In this document: positions 47,145-56,899 of the stretch, piece after piece
How the letters are laid out: every line of letters starts with the position of its first letter
Position numbering within the stretch: the first letter of the stretch is position 1
Assembly (NCBI GenBank): GCA_903813345.2
Contig: CAIIXF020000004.1
Location: forward strand, 22,321,985-22,385,984
DNA: 64,000 nt
Direction of reading: 5' to 3'
Origin: Owenia fusiformis
Lineage: Eukaryota > Annelida > Polychaeta > Sabellida > Oweniidae
Position numbers and translations under genes: made by a program
Notes under the pieces: model-generated
The model's database searches: none
What the model saw: only the letters and a program-made list of their open reading frames with translations
Told to the model about the DNA's origin: nothing

Positions 47145-47215
47145 ATTTATATATATATATTGATTCTTGATTGATGCAAGGTTGCGAGTTCAATTCTCAC
47201 TAGAGTAGAGTGACT
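47145..47215 (+). mobile_element. Possible tRNA-derived SINE fragment
   Basis: After an AT run, the stretch GGTTGCGAGTTCAATTCTCA resembles a tRNA B box/T-arm (GAGTTCAATTCTC). No convincing A box or cloverleaf precedes it, so this is at best a degraded SINE head. Confidence 0.25.
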
Positions 47216-48647
47216 TTTGAAGAAATCCTAGGGGTGGAATTGAGCTAATGTTTGGATAATGGGAAAAAACTACCCTGACGATTAGAGTATGAGAGATGCA
47301 AATGTAAATGAAATTGACCAAATCAAATCAAAGGGTAATAAAAAACACAATATCAATTAAAAGCTTTCTTTTTAAAAATGTTATTGAATTCGTAAAAAGT
47401 AAAATTAATTGAGGAATCATGTTATCATCCTTTACAACTGATTGAGTATACAGTCTTTAAATACTTGACAATTTCATGATCTAGCCTATTTTAATGGAAT
47501 ATCAACTAAAACTGTCAATTTTGCAATGAAACAATGATTTTCAATTTAGATGTCTATAATGTGAATGACTTTAATTTTGGCCTAGCAAGTATGTTATAAA
47601 TTACAAAGATTGATTATTTCAAAGATCAATAGGAAGGAGTGAAGTTTTAAAGGTCACAATTTCTCTATAGACTTCCCCTTTAATTACCCGTATCAAGCTA
47701 TTACTCTCTTTAAATAGATTTAGTAAATAAATTGCTTGTCATGAGACCTCAATTTGTCATGATGTATGTCTGTGTCTTGTCATGATATACTTTCACAGAA
47801 TGGTTATTTTTTACATTTATCTCCAAAATTAGATACATCTACCACTCGCTCCCAAAGGAAGATGCACCTATGAAGCACTTTTGAGTCTACATTATTGAAA
47901 AACTTATATATGCTTCTCAAGGCACGTTAAATATACAAAAATTAGAGACAAACATATTTTGAAACCAAAATTAACGCAGCTGAGAATTAATTGCAAAATC
48001 TCAAATTGAATAGAGAAAAATATCATTAACATACACATGTATGTATCACTGGTTAAGAAATTAAAGAGATTGGTCTGTAAAAAGCATCAGTGTAAAATAA
48101 TTTTCCATTATTTATTGATCACCCCTCGTATTATGTCTAAGAGAATGCCTTGTTTTTGAATGCACATCTATATGAAAGATAAACTCAACAACTGATAATA
48201 ATATTGTCTTTGTCCTGTTATTTGCTCTAAAGTAGATTCATATCAGTCAAGAACAGAAGAAAATCGTGCTTGTATCATTCAGTTGGTTTGTTTTTTATAA
48301 TTCTATCTGCTATTTCTTAACCAACTTGAAAGTAAATGTCTTGTCATAATATTTATTGTTATTTTGGCTTGGGACATGTTCTGTCATGTATATTTGATAC
48401 AGTGCTTTATTTCTTGAACATTTCAAAGTCCATTCGATATGTTTAACTTGAGATTCATGACATTTAGCAAAATATTTTTGACTGCTTGCAATTAGTTTCT
48501 TTTCTGCTGTTTGTTTTCATCATTTGCCTTCACAATCACATCTGTCTGATCCAGAACTGAATTGAAATAAATCGAAAGAGATAAGCTAATTCCCAATTTC
48601 CAATATTGTTCTCGCTTAACATTCATTGGAATGCTTGTTTGATTTCG
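47216..48647. other. AT-rich DNA, nothing recognised
   Basis: No supported frame, array or inverted ends on either strand. Confidence 0.5.
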
Positions 48648-48788
48648 CCAATTATTTCTCTAAATTTTGAATGAAGTGTCTGATTTTCTCGCATTTCTAT
48701 ACAATTTAGAGTGTTGACTACATGCCTGTTTGGTTTATTCATTGATATATATTCCACTCTTTTACACTCTATTTTACAATTCAAAATA
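48648..48788 (+). repeat. Interspersed family A copy
   Basis: ATTTCTCTAAATTTTGAATG to TTACAATTCAAAATACTG. Confidence 0.7.
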
Positions 48789-49144
48789 CTGAAAATCATA
48801 AGTTAACATTGGAATTTTGTGAAATATGATTATAGAAAATATAATATGCAGATCTACATCAGGATATTGAACCCCTGGAATGGATTTCAAAAACAGGATT
48901 TCAAATAAAAAAAATCAGAGAAGAGTATAGGTTTCAAAATGAGCGTGGAATGGGAAAGGGGGGGGGGATTTGTACCAGAATGTCTTTGATTCTTGTAATC
49001 TTGATTTTCAATTATTCCCATTTACCTTTGATCTCAAAACATCAAAATATTTCATATTTTTCCGGTATGGATTTTTCTTATAATGGCAAATAGATTATCA
49101 AAGCACATGCTTGATTTACTTGTTTACTATAAAATGTACTATCT

Positions 49145-49300
49145 GTTTGTCTGCCCTTGGTTTTTTCTTATCTATCTCTTTAATATTTGAATAAAGTGAA
49201 TGATTTTCTTGCATTTCTATATAATTTATAGTGTTTACTACATGCCTGTTCACTTTATTTCTTGTTTATTCCACTCCTTTCCACTTTGTCATTTTTGTGA
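49145..49300 (+). repeat. Family A copy at the start of duplication unit 1
   Basis: TTGTCTGCCCTTGG to CCACTTTGTCATTTTTGTGA. Its tail continues directly into DNA that is duplicated at 55240 onward, so the segmental duplication begins inside this repeat. Confidence 0.7.
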
Positions 49301-49679
49301 TGGATTTCAGACTGATGAGTTGCACATTTTTGGTAACATATGTAACAATTTAGCATGTTCTAAGGTTATTCCAAGTAGGGAGTGAAACTCAAAATGCATT
49401 CAACAGATATATTTTTTTCAAAATAAGTATTAGATAATTCAAAAATATAAAATCAGCTATAAAAGTCAGAGAGTGGTATAGATATTTGATATTGAAAAAG
49501 GGCACTTTGAGCTATACGAATGAGACAAATAGAGAATAAATGAGATGAAATTAATTAGTTAAATCATTGGGAATCACTATTTGGAATGATAATTTGAGGA
49601 ATTCTACATCCAACACTTGAGTAGATCAACTTAATTTGCTCTTCATTCATCCAGTTCATTAAAATATCAGAGTTTCCTT

Positions 49680-50235
49680 GTAGATTTGTATTATTCATTG
49701 CATGGATGGTTGAGCTTAAGTGGTGTTATGCATTGCGGCATTTGTTGTTGAGACAATTGATGGCATGCATTACTGCATTTATAGTTGAGCAATGCATCGA
49801 TTGTTGAGCTCATGAATTGCTGCATTGACAATTGGGCTCAAGTGATGTCATGCATTGCTGCATTGATTGTTGAACCTTATTGATGTCATGCATTGCTGCA
49901 TTGATTGTTGAACCTTATTGATGTCATGCATTGCTGCATTGATTGTTGAACCTTATTGATGTCATGCATTGCTGCATTGATTGTTGAACCTTATTGATGT
50001 CATGCATTGCTGCATTGATTGTTGAACCTTATTGATGTCATGCATTGCTGCATTGATTGTTGAACCTTATTGATGTCATGCATTGCTGCATTGATTGTTG
50101 AACCTTATTGATGTCATGCATTGCTGCATTGATTGTTGAACCTTATTGATGTCATGCATTGCTGCATTGATTGTTGAACCTTATTGATATCATGCAATGC
50201 TGCATTAATAGTTGAACCTTAATGATGTCATGTAC
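49680..50235. repeat. 38 bp satellite GTTGAACCTTATTGATGTCA
   Basis: About 13 units of GTTGAACCTTATTGATGTCA plus TGCATTGCTGCATTGATT. Roughly eight central units are identical, showing very recent expansion. Unit 2 carries a shorter, more diverged version (58440-59130). Confidence 0.9.
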
Positions 50236-50837
50236 CAAACTTAAAAAAGATTAGTTATATCAGAGTATAGTTCACTTGTGTCCAACTGAGTAATCAGGGT
50301 CACCATTTTATATATTTTCATATATATTATATTGCTTTTGATTTCAAAGGTAAATTCACATTGATAAACCAAACAAGTTTCCTCTTCGAAATATGAAACA
50401 TGTTTCTACATTAAAATCGTTCCAATTATTGAGGAAATTATTTGAAAAAAATTAGAGATAAAAAAATGAAAAAAGATCATATGTCATGCTTAATGTCATT
50501 ACACTGTCAACATTTCATCTTCAATTGATATATTTGTTGGATTATTTACAAAATGAACTCATTCATCATTTCGAATGATAATTATTGCATCTTAAGAAAA
50601 AACAAAAACAGTTAATTCTGTATATCCAATGATGTCTCTCATCTGAACACCTCTCTATGTGAAGTGAACATATTTTATTGTTTCAATATTTCCAATCTGC
50701 TATAGATTTTTATGTAAAAATACTTATGCCATACAGTAACCTACATATTAAGAAACATTGAAATGTGAACACCTGCCAATCTGAACACTTTTGGCAGGTA
50801 CAAAAATGTGTTCTGATTATACAGGTTTTACTAGTAC

Positions 50838-51130
50838 AATAATGTCATTTCTAAGGGCAATATTTCACTCTATTGCTCGCAGAAATGACGTTATTAGTAT
50901 TATTACCACCGTTAACGACCAGGGCTGAAATAGCAAGAAAATCTTACGCAATGAACAATATCTAATTTCCCGGGAAAAATTGCCGGTCCAGAATATATTC
51001 TAGACCGGTCCATGACTCCATATGGACCACCACTATGACGTCACACATTTCTCAGGTCGATATAGTAAAATGAACGCCTTCTAAACTAGCACTAAAACCC
51101 CTAGAACTGGCCCGGCAAGGTGGTAATAAT
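50838..51130. mobile_element. Nested fold-back insertion specific to unit 1
   Basis: A 58 bp hairpin (AATAATGTCATTTCT at 50838 pairs with AGAAATGACGTTATT at 50881-50895) is followed by a segment with 12 bp perfect inverted ends ATTATTACCACC (50899-50910) and GGTGGTAATAAT (51119-51130). This second segment contains another hairpin around AGAATATATTCT (50998-51009). The paralogous place in unit 2 (about 59520-59540) lacks it all. Confidence 0.6.
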
Positions 51131-51199
51131 GTAGTTTTCATTTCTTGTACTTAGTGATCATCCACATAGAACAAATGGTAGTATTTGAATGTTAATCAA

Positions 51200-51576
51200 T
51201 AGAGGTGTCATGGATACCATATTTTGTTCCGATCCTCGGAATTATGCCCTCGGAAAGGAAAACAGAACACAAATTGAGAATTTCGGTTCGGTTGCGGAAC
51301 AAGAACATTTTACCCTTTCACAACTTTTGGCCCTCAAATCGCCACAAAACAGCATTTTCTTTCAATATGTTGCACCAAAAGAGGTTCATTCTTTTCACTC
51401 CTTCTCATTGAAGAGTTTTAAAGAGCGTTTCGCTACCAAATAGACCTAGATGATCAACTTATTTTAATCTTATACATGCAGTCACTCTGTTCGGAACCAT
51501 TCCCAAATTGTTCCGTTCCGAAGCAAAATGTTCCGAACCTAACCATTCAGATTTTTTTTGTTCCGTGACATCTCTA
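51200..51576. mobile_element. 377 bp hAT-type MITE with TTAATCAA duplication
   Basis: The ends TAGAGGTGTCATGGA and, complemented, TAGAGATGTCACGGA match at 13 of 15 bases. The 8 bp TTAATCAA lies on both sides (51192-51199 and 51577-51584), diagnostic of hAT. Unit 2 has the uninterrupted site GTTAACCTATTACTTTTAC at about 59570. The element's right part and the flank are then repeated once more (51610-51908). Confidence 0.9.
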
Positions 51577-51908
51577 TTAATCAATTACTTTTACATTCAA
51601 ATTCAAATTCATTTTACCCTTTCACAACTTTTGGCCCTCAAATCGCCACAAAACAGCATTTTCTTTCAATATGTTGCACCAAAAGAGGTTCATTCTTTTC
51701 ACTCCTTCTCATTGAAGAGTTTTAAAGAGCGTTTCGCTACCAAATAGACCTAGATGATCAACTTATTTTAATCTTATACATGCAGTCACTCTGTTCGGAA
51801 CCATTCCCAAATTGTTCCGTTCCGAAGCAAAATGTTCCGAACCTAACCATTCAGATTTTTTTTGTTCCGTGACATCTCTATTAATCAATTACTTTTACAT
51901 TCAAATTC
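51306..51908. repeat. 304 bp tandem duplication across the hAT MITE end
   Basis: Two near-identical copies (51306-51609, 51610-51908) begin CATTTTACCCTTTCACAACT and end ACATTCAAATTC. Each contains the element's right end, the target duplication and its flank, so the duplication followed the insertion and is recent. Confidence 0.9.
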
Positions 51909-52697
51909 CATATTTTACTTGACAACAGATACACCACAATGTGCAGTATCAGGCAGTTAATGAAAAGAAAATAATAAATATGAATAAAAATATTTTTTAT
52001 AGGGTTCTCACTAAATTCTCCGGGGTCTAATGTCTTTAGACCCCTTGCTCTAGAGTCAAATAGCTTTTCCGGAGTCTAAAGTGTTTTCCAGAGTCTAATT
52101 TTACATTTTTGTCACATTATTTGTGGTTAAACTCTTGAGAAAATACATAAAACTGGATACAAACAAGGAATAGGAAGTCAGAAACCTTTTAGAAATGTAT
52201 ATTGTGCTATTGTGAAGATAATCATTAGTAGTATTTTGAAAGTATACTAATATGATATCTCTGATCTCACATGGGGGGAGGAGTAGTCAAAATCCAGGGT
52301 CTAAAAATTTCCTGGTAACTTTTTTTGTACACACACAAATTAAGTTTATTCCAATTTTAACATGTTACATATAATCTTATACAATTTGACGCAAAGCATA
52401 TATTGTAGTTCAAGGATCAAACTTTATCATACTATCTAAATAATGAAACATTTTTTGTGTGTGTTTTATTTTGTTTTATTCCTTGCTTATTCCACTCTTT
52501 TCAAATCTATTTTACATTTTAAACATGACATCCATCACATTTTGGCCTTCAAGATCACTTATACGAGTCTATTTTTTAATAATCTTATCACTTTTCAATT
52601 AATCATTAACATATTTCACAAGAAATCTAATTAACTTCAATTAATTTTGGTAGTTGGTCAAAGTTTAAGTGTTGATTCATTCGAATTAGCACATAAA
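51909..52697. other. 5' flank of cGLR gene 1 with insertion
   Basis: About 52000-52440 (GGGGTCTAATG and GGAGTCTAA motifs) is absent from the matching part of unit 2. A family A tail at 52463-52546, followed by TTCAAGATCACTTATAC, is shared with unit 2 (59705-59790) and marks the conserved proximal flank. No promoter element can be assigned with confidence. Confidence 0.5.
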
Positions 52698-52793
52698 ATG
52701 GCGTATGCAACAAGGAATGCAGGAAAACTATCAAAATTGACAGAACCACCTTTGGGCAAAATATATTCATTAAAATACCTGAAAAGTGATTGA
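52698..52793 (+). CDS. In-frame upstream ORF, relic of the ancestral start
   Basis: ATG in good context (TAAAATGG) opens 31 codons, MAYATRNAGKLSKLTEPPLG then KIYSLKYLKSD, closed by TGA. The first 11 residues are nearly identical to the start of gene 2 (MAYATRDAGKL), and the rest resembles a decayed N-terminal repeat unit. It is in the same frame as gene 1 (ATG 52809), separated only by the TGA and five codons. It could act as a regulatory upstream ORF, a readthrough leader, or merely a relic. Confidence 0.5.
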   Translation: MAYATRNAGKLSKLTEPPLGKIYSLKYLKSD

Positions 52794-52808
52794 TTGAACA
52801 TATATATA

Positions 52809-54593
52809 ATGGGAAACACAAAGTCAAAATCCGACATAAAAATGGGTAACATGAGTTCAAAACCTGTGTTTTCTGGACAATATCCTTTGGGCAAGCACAC
52901 TACATCTACAATTCATTCTGAGTCAAAACAGGACATTCTTCAAGCAACTGTGTTCACTGGACCATATCCTTTGGGCAAGCACACTACTTCTACAATTCAT
53001 TCTGAGTCAAAACAGGACATTCTTCAAGCAACTGTGTTCACTGGACCATATCCTTTGGGCAAGCACACTACTTCTACAATTCATTCTGAGTCAAAACAAG
53101 ACATTCTTCAAGCAACTAAAGACATTAATGAAGCAGTCGGAGATACTCCATTGTCATTCAAAAACATAACAGAGGCAGCTAAGAGAATTATTGAAATAAC
53201 AGACATTCCAACACCAAGCAATTCAACAGATGAAACACCGACACCGAGACTCACAAACTTTGTTAAATATGTCTCATACCATGTTGACATTAGGAATAGA
53301 TACACTTCTAAAGAACTTAAACTCCAGACATCTTATGTTGAAAAACTGGTTCAGTCCATCTGTAGAAATGCTGGTATAAAAAATCAAACCTTGAAAGTGA
53401 ATGAGATCATGCGTAGAGGAAGCTTCTATGATGGAACTAAGATAGTAGAGCCTAATGAGTATGATTTCCTTGCAATTCTAGCAATGTTTGATAGTAAAGT
53501 AATTGAGGTGAAGGATGTGAGTGAGGAGTGTAGGTTCACCAGACAAGGGGGGTACTATCACATTAAAGTCAAGCGAAAGTCTTTAAAGCATTCCCTACCT
53601 GATTACTGCATAGAGGAGCATGAAGGTGAAAACTACATTCAAATATATCTTGTTAAATCTCTGCTATTGGACACTGTAGTGGAGACTCTTCAGAACATGA
53701 GTGATGTCAAGTTTATTGGATTTAGAGATCATGAAAGAGATACCACTACTAAATACAACAAGGGTGACATAAGTGTACATATGGGGGACTATGGATGCCA
53801 CTTACATGGTCCAAGTATATGGCTACGTGTTGGTGGACCAGTGTGTACTGTAGATATTGATCTCTGCTTTTGTGTAGAGCATAAGCTACACAAGCTAGGG
53901 AGAAGTGTCCTGCTTATTGAGGACTATACTAGTGATAATTGTCAAGTGAGTCATTGGAAGGAGTCTGTGGTAGATCCTACTGATGACAACAAACACCAAC
54001 TAACACATCCCCACCATCAACTATTGTTACTTTTCAAGTATGCAGCTTATCTACCTAATAAGGTGGATATCAAAGACTACCGTCCTCCTTCATCTTATGC
54101 TCTGAGAACATTACTGTTGCACCACCAGCAGCAATGCCAGTCTACTCAAGTAGGGGAGTGCTTCATGGATGCTGTGAAGTACATGTGTTATGACACTGAT
54201 ACGATTGATGATCATCAGAATACATTTAGGATACGACAAAGAGGGCTGAATGACAAGACAATACCAGACATAATCTACCCACAGAGAGACATCAGACTTT
54301 ATAATGTATACTCGCTGCCCACACCTGCAATGTTACTCTGGCTGATACAACATGTTCGACATACCAGTGACTGTAGCTGGTGGGAGAGACTATTAGATCC
54401 AACATTCATCAGCAATGTTACTGAGACTGAGTTACTACACTCTTTAGTAACTGAAGTAAGGAGTGTAGACAGTGAGCATGTATGGGATGCATTGGAAAGA
54501 AGTAATATAACCAGAGAACCCCAAATCATCAAGTTACAATGGAAGCACCAGGATGACACTGAAACAATATTAGAGTTTGAGATCAAGTTGTAG
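52809..54593 (+). CDS. cGAS-like receptor (Mab-21 nucleotidyltransferase), gene 1
   Basis: A single-exon gene of 594 residues. By family, cGLRs bind double-stranded RNA or another ligand and make a cyclic dinucleotide that activates STING; ligand and product here are unknown. Residues 1-19 are MGNTKSKSDIKMGNMSSKP, with a candidate N-myristoylation motif (G2, S6). Residues 20-103 are three 28-residue repeats (VFTGPYPLGKHTTS...). From about 147 comes the nucleotidyltransferase core, with spine helix, RRGSFYDGTK (G204, S205), NEYDF (E217, D219) and VDIDL (D349). The Mab-21 C-lobe follows (HPHHQLLLLFKYA, SYALRTLLLHHQQQC). No H-x5-CC-x6-C zinc ribbon of vertebrate cGAS is seen. The ATG at 52809 was chosen (ATAATGG); the frame extends upstream only through TTG to the TGA at 52791. 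Its closest relative is gene 2, 5.4 kb downstream. All catalytic acids are present, so activity is expected. Confidence 0.88.
   Translation: MGNTKSKSDIKMGNMSSKPVFSGQYPLGKHTTSTIHSESKQDILQATVFTGPYPLGKHTTSTIHSESKQDILQATVFTGPYPLGKHTTSTIHSESKQDILQATKDINEAVGDTPLSFKNITEAAKRIIEITDIPTPSNSTDETPTPRLTNFVKYVSYHVDIRNRYTSKELKLQTSYVEKLVQSICRNAGIKNQTLKVNEIMRRGSFYDGTKIVEPNEYDFLAILAMFDSKVIEVKDVSEECRFTRQGGYYHIKVKRKSLKHSLPDYCIEEHEGENYIQIYLVKSLLLDTVVETLQNMSDVKFIGFRDHERDTTTKYNKGDISVHMGDYGCHLHGPSIWLRVGGPVCTVDIDLCFCVEHKLHKLGRSVLLIEDYTSDNCQVSHWKESVVDPTDDNKHQLTHPHHQLLLLFKYAAYLPNKVDIKDYRPPSSYALRTLLLHHQQQCQSTQVGECFMDAVKYMCYDTDTIDDHQNTFRIRQRGLNDKTIPDIIYPQRDIRLYNVYSLPTPAMLLWLIQHVRHTSDCSWWERLLDPTFISNVTETELLHSLVTEVRSVDSEHVWDALERSNITREPQIIKLQWKHQDDTETILEFEIKL
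52866..53117 (+). repeat. 84 bp coding repeat x3 in gene 1
   Basis: Units at 52866-52949, 52950-53033 and 53034-53117 encode 28 residues each (VFTGPYPLGKHTTST, IHSESKQDILQAT). Units 2 and 3 differ at very few bases; unit 1 has SGQ in place of TGP. Gene 2 has only one short counterpart (IFTGPYPQHTQTN). The unit is rich in S/T and likely unstructured. Confidence 0.9.
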
Positions 54594-55212
54594 TATATTC
54601 AAGTAAGTGTGACAGTTCTCTCCACACATGGTTCAAATACTTTGAACTGATATCACGCAGGTATACTTGAAACATTCTCACAAGTTAATATGTAAAGTAA
54701 ATATGTTAAATTGATATGTAATCATATTGCAAGTCTAAAAAAGATTAATAAAAATAAATATGGAAATTCAAATTCTAGAAGGTTAAGTTGATAAATAAAT
54801 ATCAGTGATGAGCAAAACAAAAGAATTAGAAAATAAGTAACACTTTTCTACACCATTTCCAAAATAGAATATAAATGACATATGTACTATGCTATGCTCA
54901 ACACATGCACCCAAATAATCACCTTATAAAGAGTGACACCCCTGCCCACTAAAAGGTGAAATCATTTCATATATCTCAATGCAATCAACTTTATTTTTCA
55001 GTCTATGACTATTAAACAACAACAAAGAGGCACAACAACAGGTGTAAGAGTTTGAAGAGCTCTATCTCTAGTTGTGGACTATACTATCTATAGTAAAACC
55101 TGTCTAAGTATAAACTTTACAGGTCTCGCTGTATATATGAGGGGTTTCATAACTATCAAAGAATGTGTACATGTATGATTCAATAATGACATTTGAGAAC
55201 CCAACAAATCAC
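54594..55212 (+). other. 3' flank of gene 1, shared with gene 2
   Basis: Strongly similar to 61500-62440 (ACATGGTTCAAATACTT, ATATCACGCAGGTATACTTG, CACCTTATA...GTGACACCCCT, ACAACAAAGAGGCAC), with a ~300 bp gap relative to unit 2. It ends at GAACCCAACAAATCAC, the duplication junction. Confidence 0.75.
54747..54758 (+). terminator. Polyadenylation signals of gene 1
   Basis: Two overlapping-register AATAAA hexamers occur ~154 bases after the stop; gene 2 has an AATAAA at the corresponding place. Confidence 0.55.
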
Positions 55213-55439
55213 TCTATTTTGCATTTTAAAACATGACTACCTTGTCATTTTTGTGATGGATTTCAGACTGATGAGCTGCACATTTTTGGTAACATATGTA
55301 ACAATTTAGCATGTTCTAAGGTTATTCCAAGTAGGGAGTGAAACTCAAAACGCATCCAACAGATATATTTTTTTTAAAAAAAGAATTAGACAATTCAAAA
55401 ATGTAAAATCTTCTATAAAAGTCAGAGAGTGGTATAGAT

Positions 55440-56891
55440 ATCTTATATTGAAAAGGGTACTTCTGAGCTACAAAAAGAGAATAAATGAGATGAAATTAAT
55501 TATTAGTTTAATCATTAGAATCACTGTTAGAGGGTAATATGGATATCTGATAGAGAACAGGGTATATTTGAGCTAGACAAATGAGACAAATAGAGAATAA
55601 ATGAGATGAAATTAATTAGTCAAATCACTAGGAATCATTCTTAGAATGATAACTTGAGGAATTCTAAATCCAATTAGACACTTGAGTGGAATCAGTCTTA
55701 GTTAGAGGGTAATATGGATATTTGATATTGAAAAAGGGTACTTTTGAGCTATACAAATGAGACAAATAGAGAATAAATGAGATGAAATTAATTAGTTAAA
55801 TCATTAGGAATCAATCTTACTTAGAGGGTAATATGGATATCTGATAGTGAACAGGGTATATTTGAGCTAGACAAATGAGACAAATAGAGAATAAATGAGA
55901 TGAAATTAATTAGTTAAATCATTAGGAATCAATCTTACTTAGAGGGTAATATGGATATCTGATAGTGAACAGGGTATATTTGAGCTAGACAAATGAGACA
56001 AATAGAGAATAAATGAGATGAAATTAATTAGTTAAATCATTAGGAATCACTCTTACTTAGAGGGTAATATAGATATCTGATATTGAAACAGGGTACTTTT
56101 AGCTAGACAAATGAGACAAATAGAGAATAAATGAGATGTAAGTTAATTAGTTAAATCATTAGGAATCAATCTTACTTAGAGGGTAATATAAATATCTTGT
56201 AAGGAACAGGGTACTTTTAGCTAGACAAATGAGACAAATAGAGAATAAATGTGATGATATCAATTAGTTAAATCATTAGGAATCACTCTTACTTAGAGGG
56301 TAATATAGATATCTGATATTGAAACAGGGTACTTTTTAGCTAGACAAATGAGACAAATGGAGAATAAATGTGATGATATCAATTAGTTAAATCATTAGGA
56401 ATCACTCTTACTTAGAGGGTAATATAGATATCTGATATTGAAACAGGGTACTTTTAGCTAGACAAATGAGACAAATGGAGAATAAATGTGATGATATCAA
56501 TTAGTTAAATCATTAGGAATCACTCTTACTTAGAGGGTAATATAGATATCTGATATTGAAACAGGGTACTTTTAGCTAGACAAATGAGACAAATAGAGAA
56601 TAAATGTGATGATATCAATTAGTTAAATCATTAGGAATCACTCTTACTTAGAGGGTAATATAGATATCTTGTAAGGAACAGGGTACTTTTTAGCTATACA
56701 AATGAGACAAATAGAGAATAAATGTGATGGTATCAATTAGTTAAATCATTAGGAATCACTCTTACTTAGAGGGTAATATAGATATCTGATATTGAAACAG
56801 GGTACTTTTAGCTAGACAAATGAGACAAATAGAGAATAAATGAGATGTAAGTTAATTAGTTAAATCATTAGGAATCACTCTTACTTAGAGG
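55440..56891. repeat. ~118 bp satellite, about 12 copies
   Basis: The unit contains TTAGAGGGTAATATAGATAT, CTGATATTGAAACAGGGTAC, TTTTAGCTAGACAAATGAGA, CAAATAGAGAATAAATG and AATTAGTTAAATCATTAGGA. Unit 1 has only one diverged copy (about 49470-49640). Two more copies resume after the hAT element (58106-58330). Confidence 0.9.
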
Positions 56892-56899
56892 GTAATATA

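Larger units (their letters stand above)
49278..55212 (+). repeat. Segmental duplication unit 1 (contains cGLR gene 1)
   Basis: Blocks shared in order with 55213-62440: GATGGATTTCAGACTGATGA and following ~110 bases; the ATGAGATGAAATTAATTAG satellite; the GCATTGCTGCATTGATTG satellite; TGATATATTTGTTGGATTAT; CTTAGTGATCATCCACATAG; CAGGCAGTTAATG; the gene; and its 3' flank to GAGAACCCAACAAATCAC. Unit-specific insertions lie at 50838-51130, 51200-51584 and about 52000-52440. Confidence 0.85.

Noticed and set aside
47145-47215. tRNA gene
   Set aside because: Only a T-arm-like stretch is visible; no acceptor stem, anticodon arm or A box could be matched, so it was kept only as a weak SINE fragment.
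17146-50235. CRISPR-like regular repeats
   Set aside because: The 24-44 bp repeats are contiguous minisatellites without unique spacers, and the genome is eukaryotic.
52794-52808. Start of cGLR gene 1 at the upstream in-frame TTG
   Set aside because: A nuclear eukaryotic gene would normally use ATG; the first ATG after the TGA stop is at 52809.
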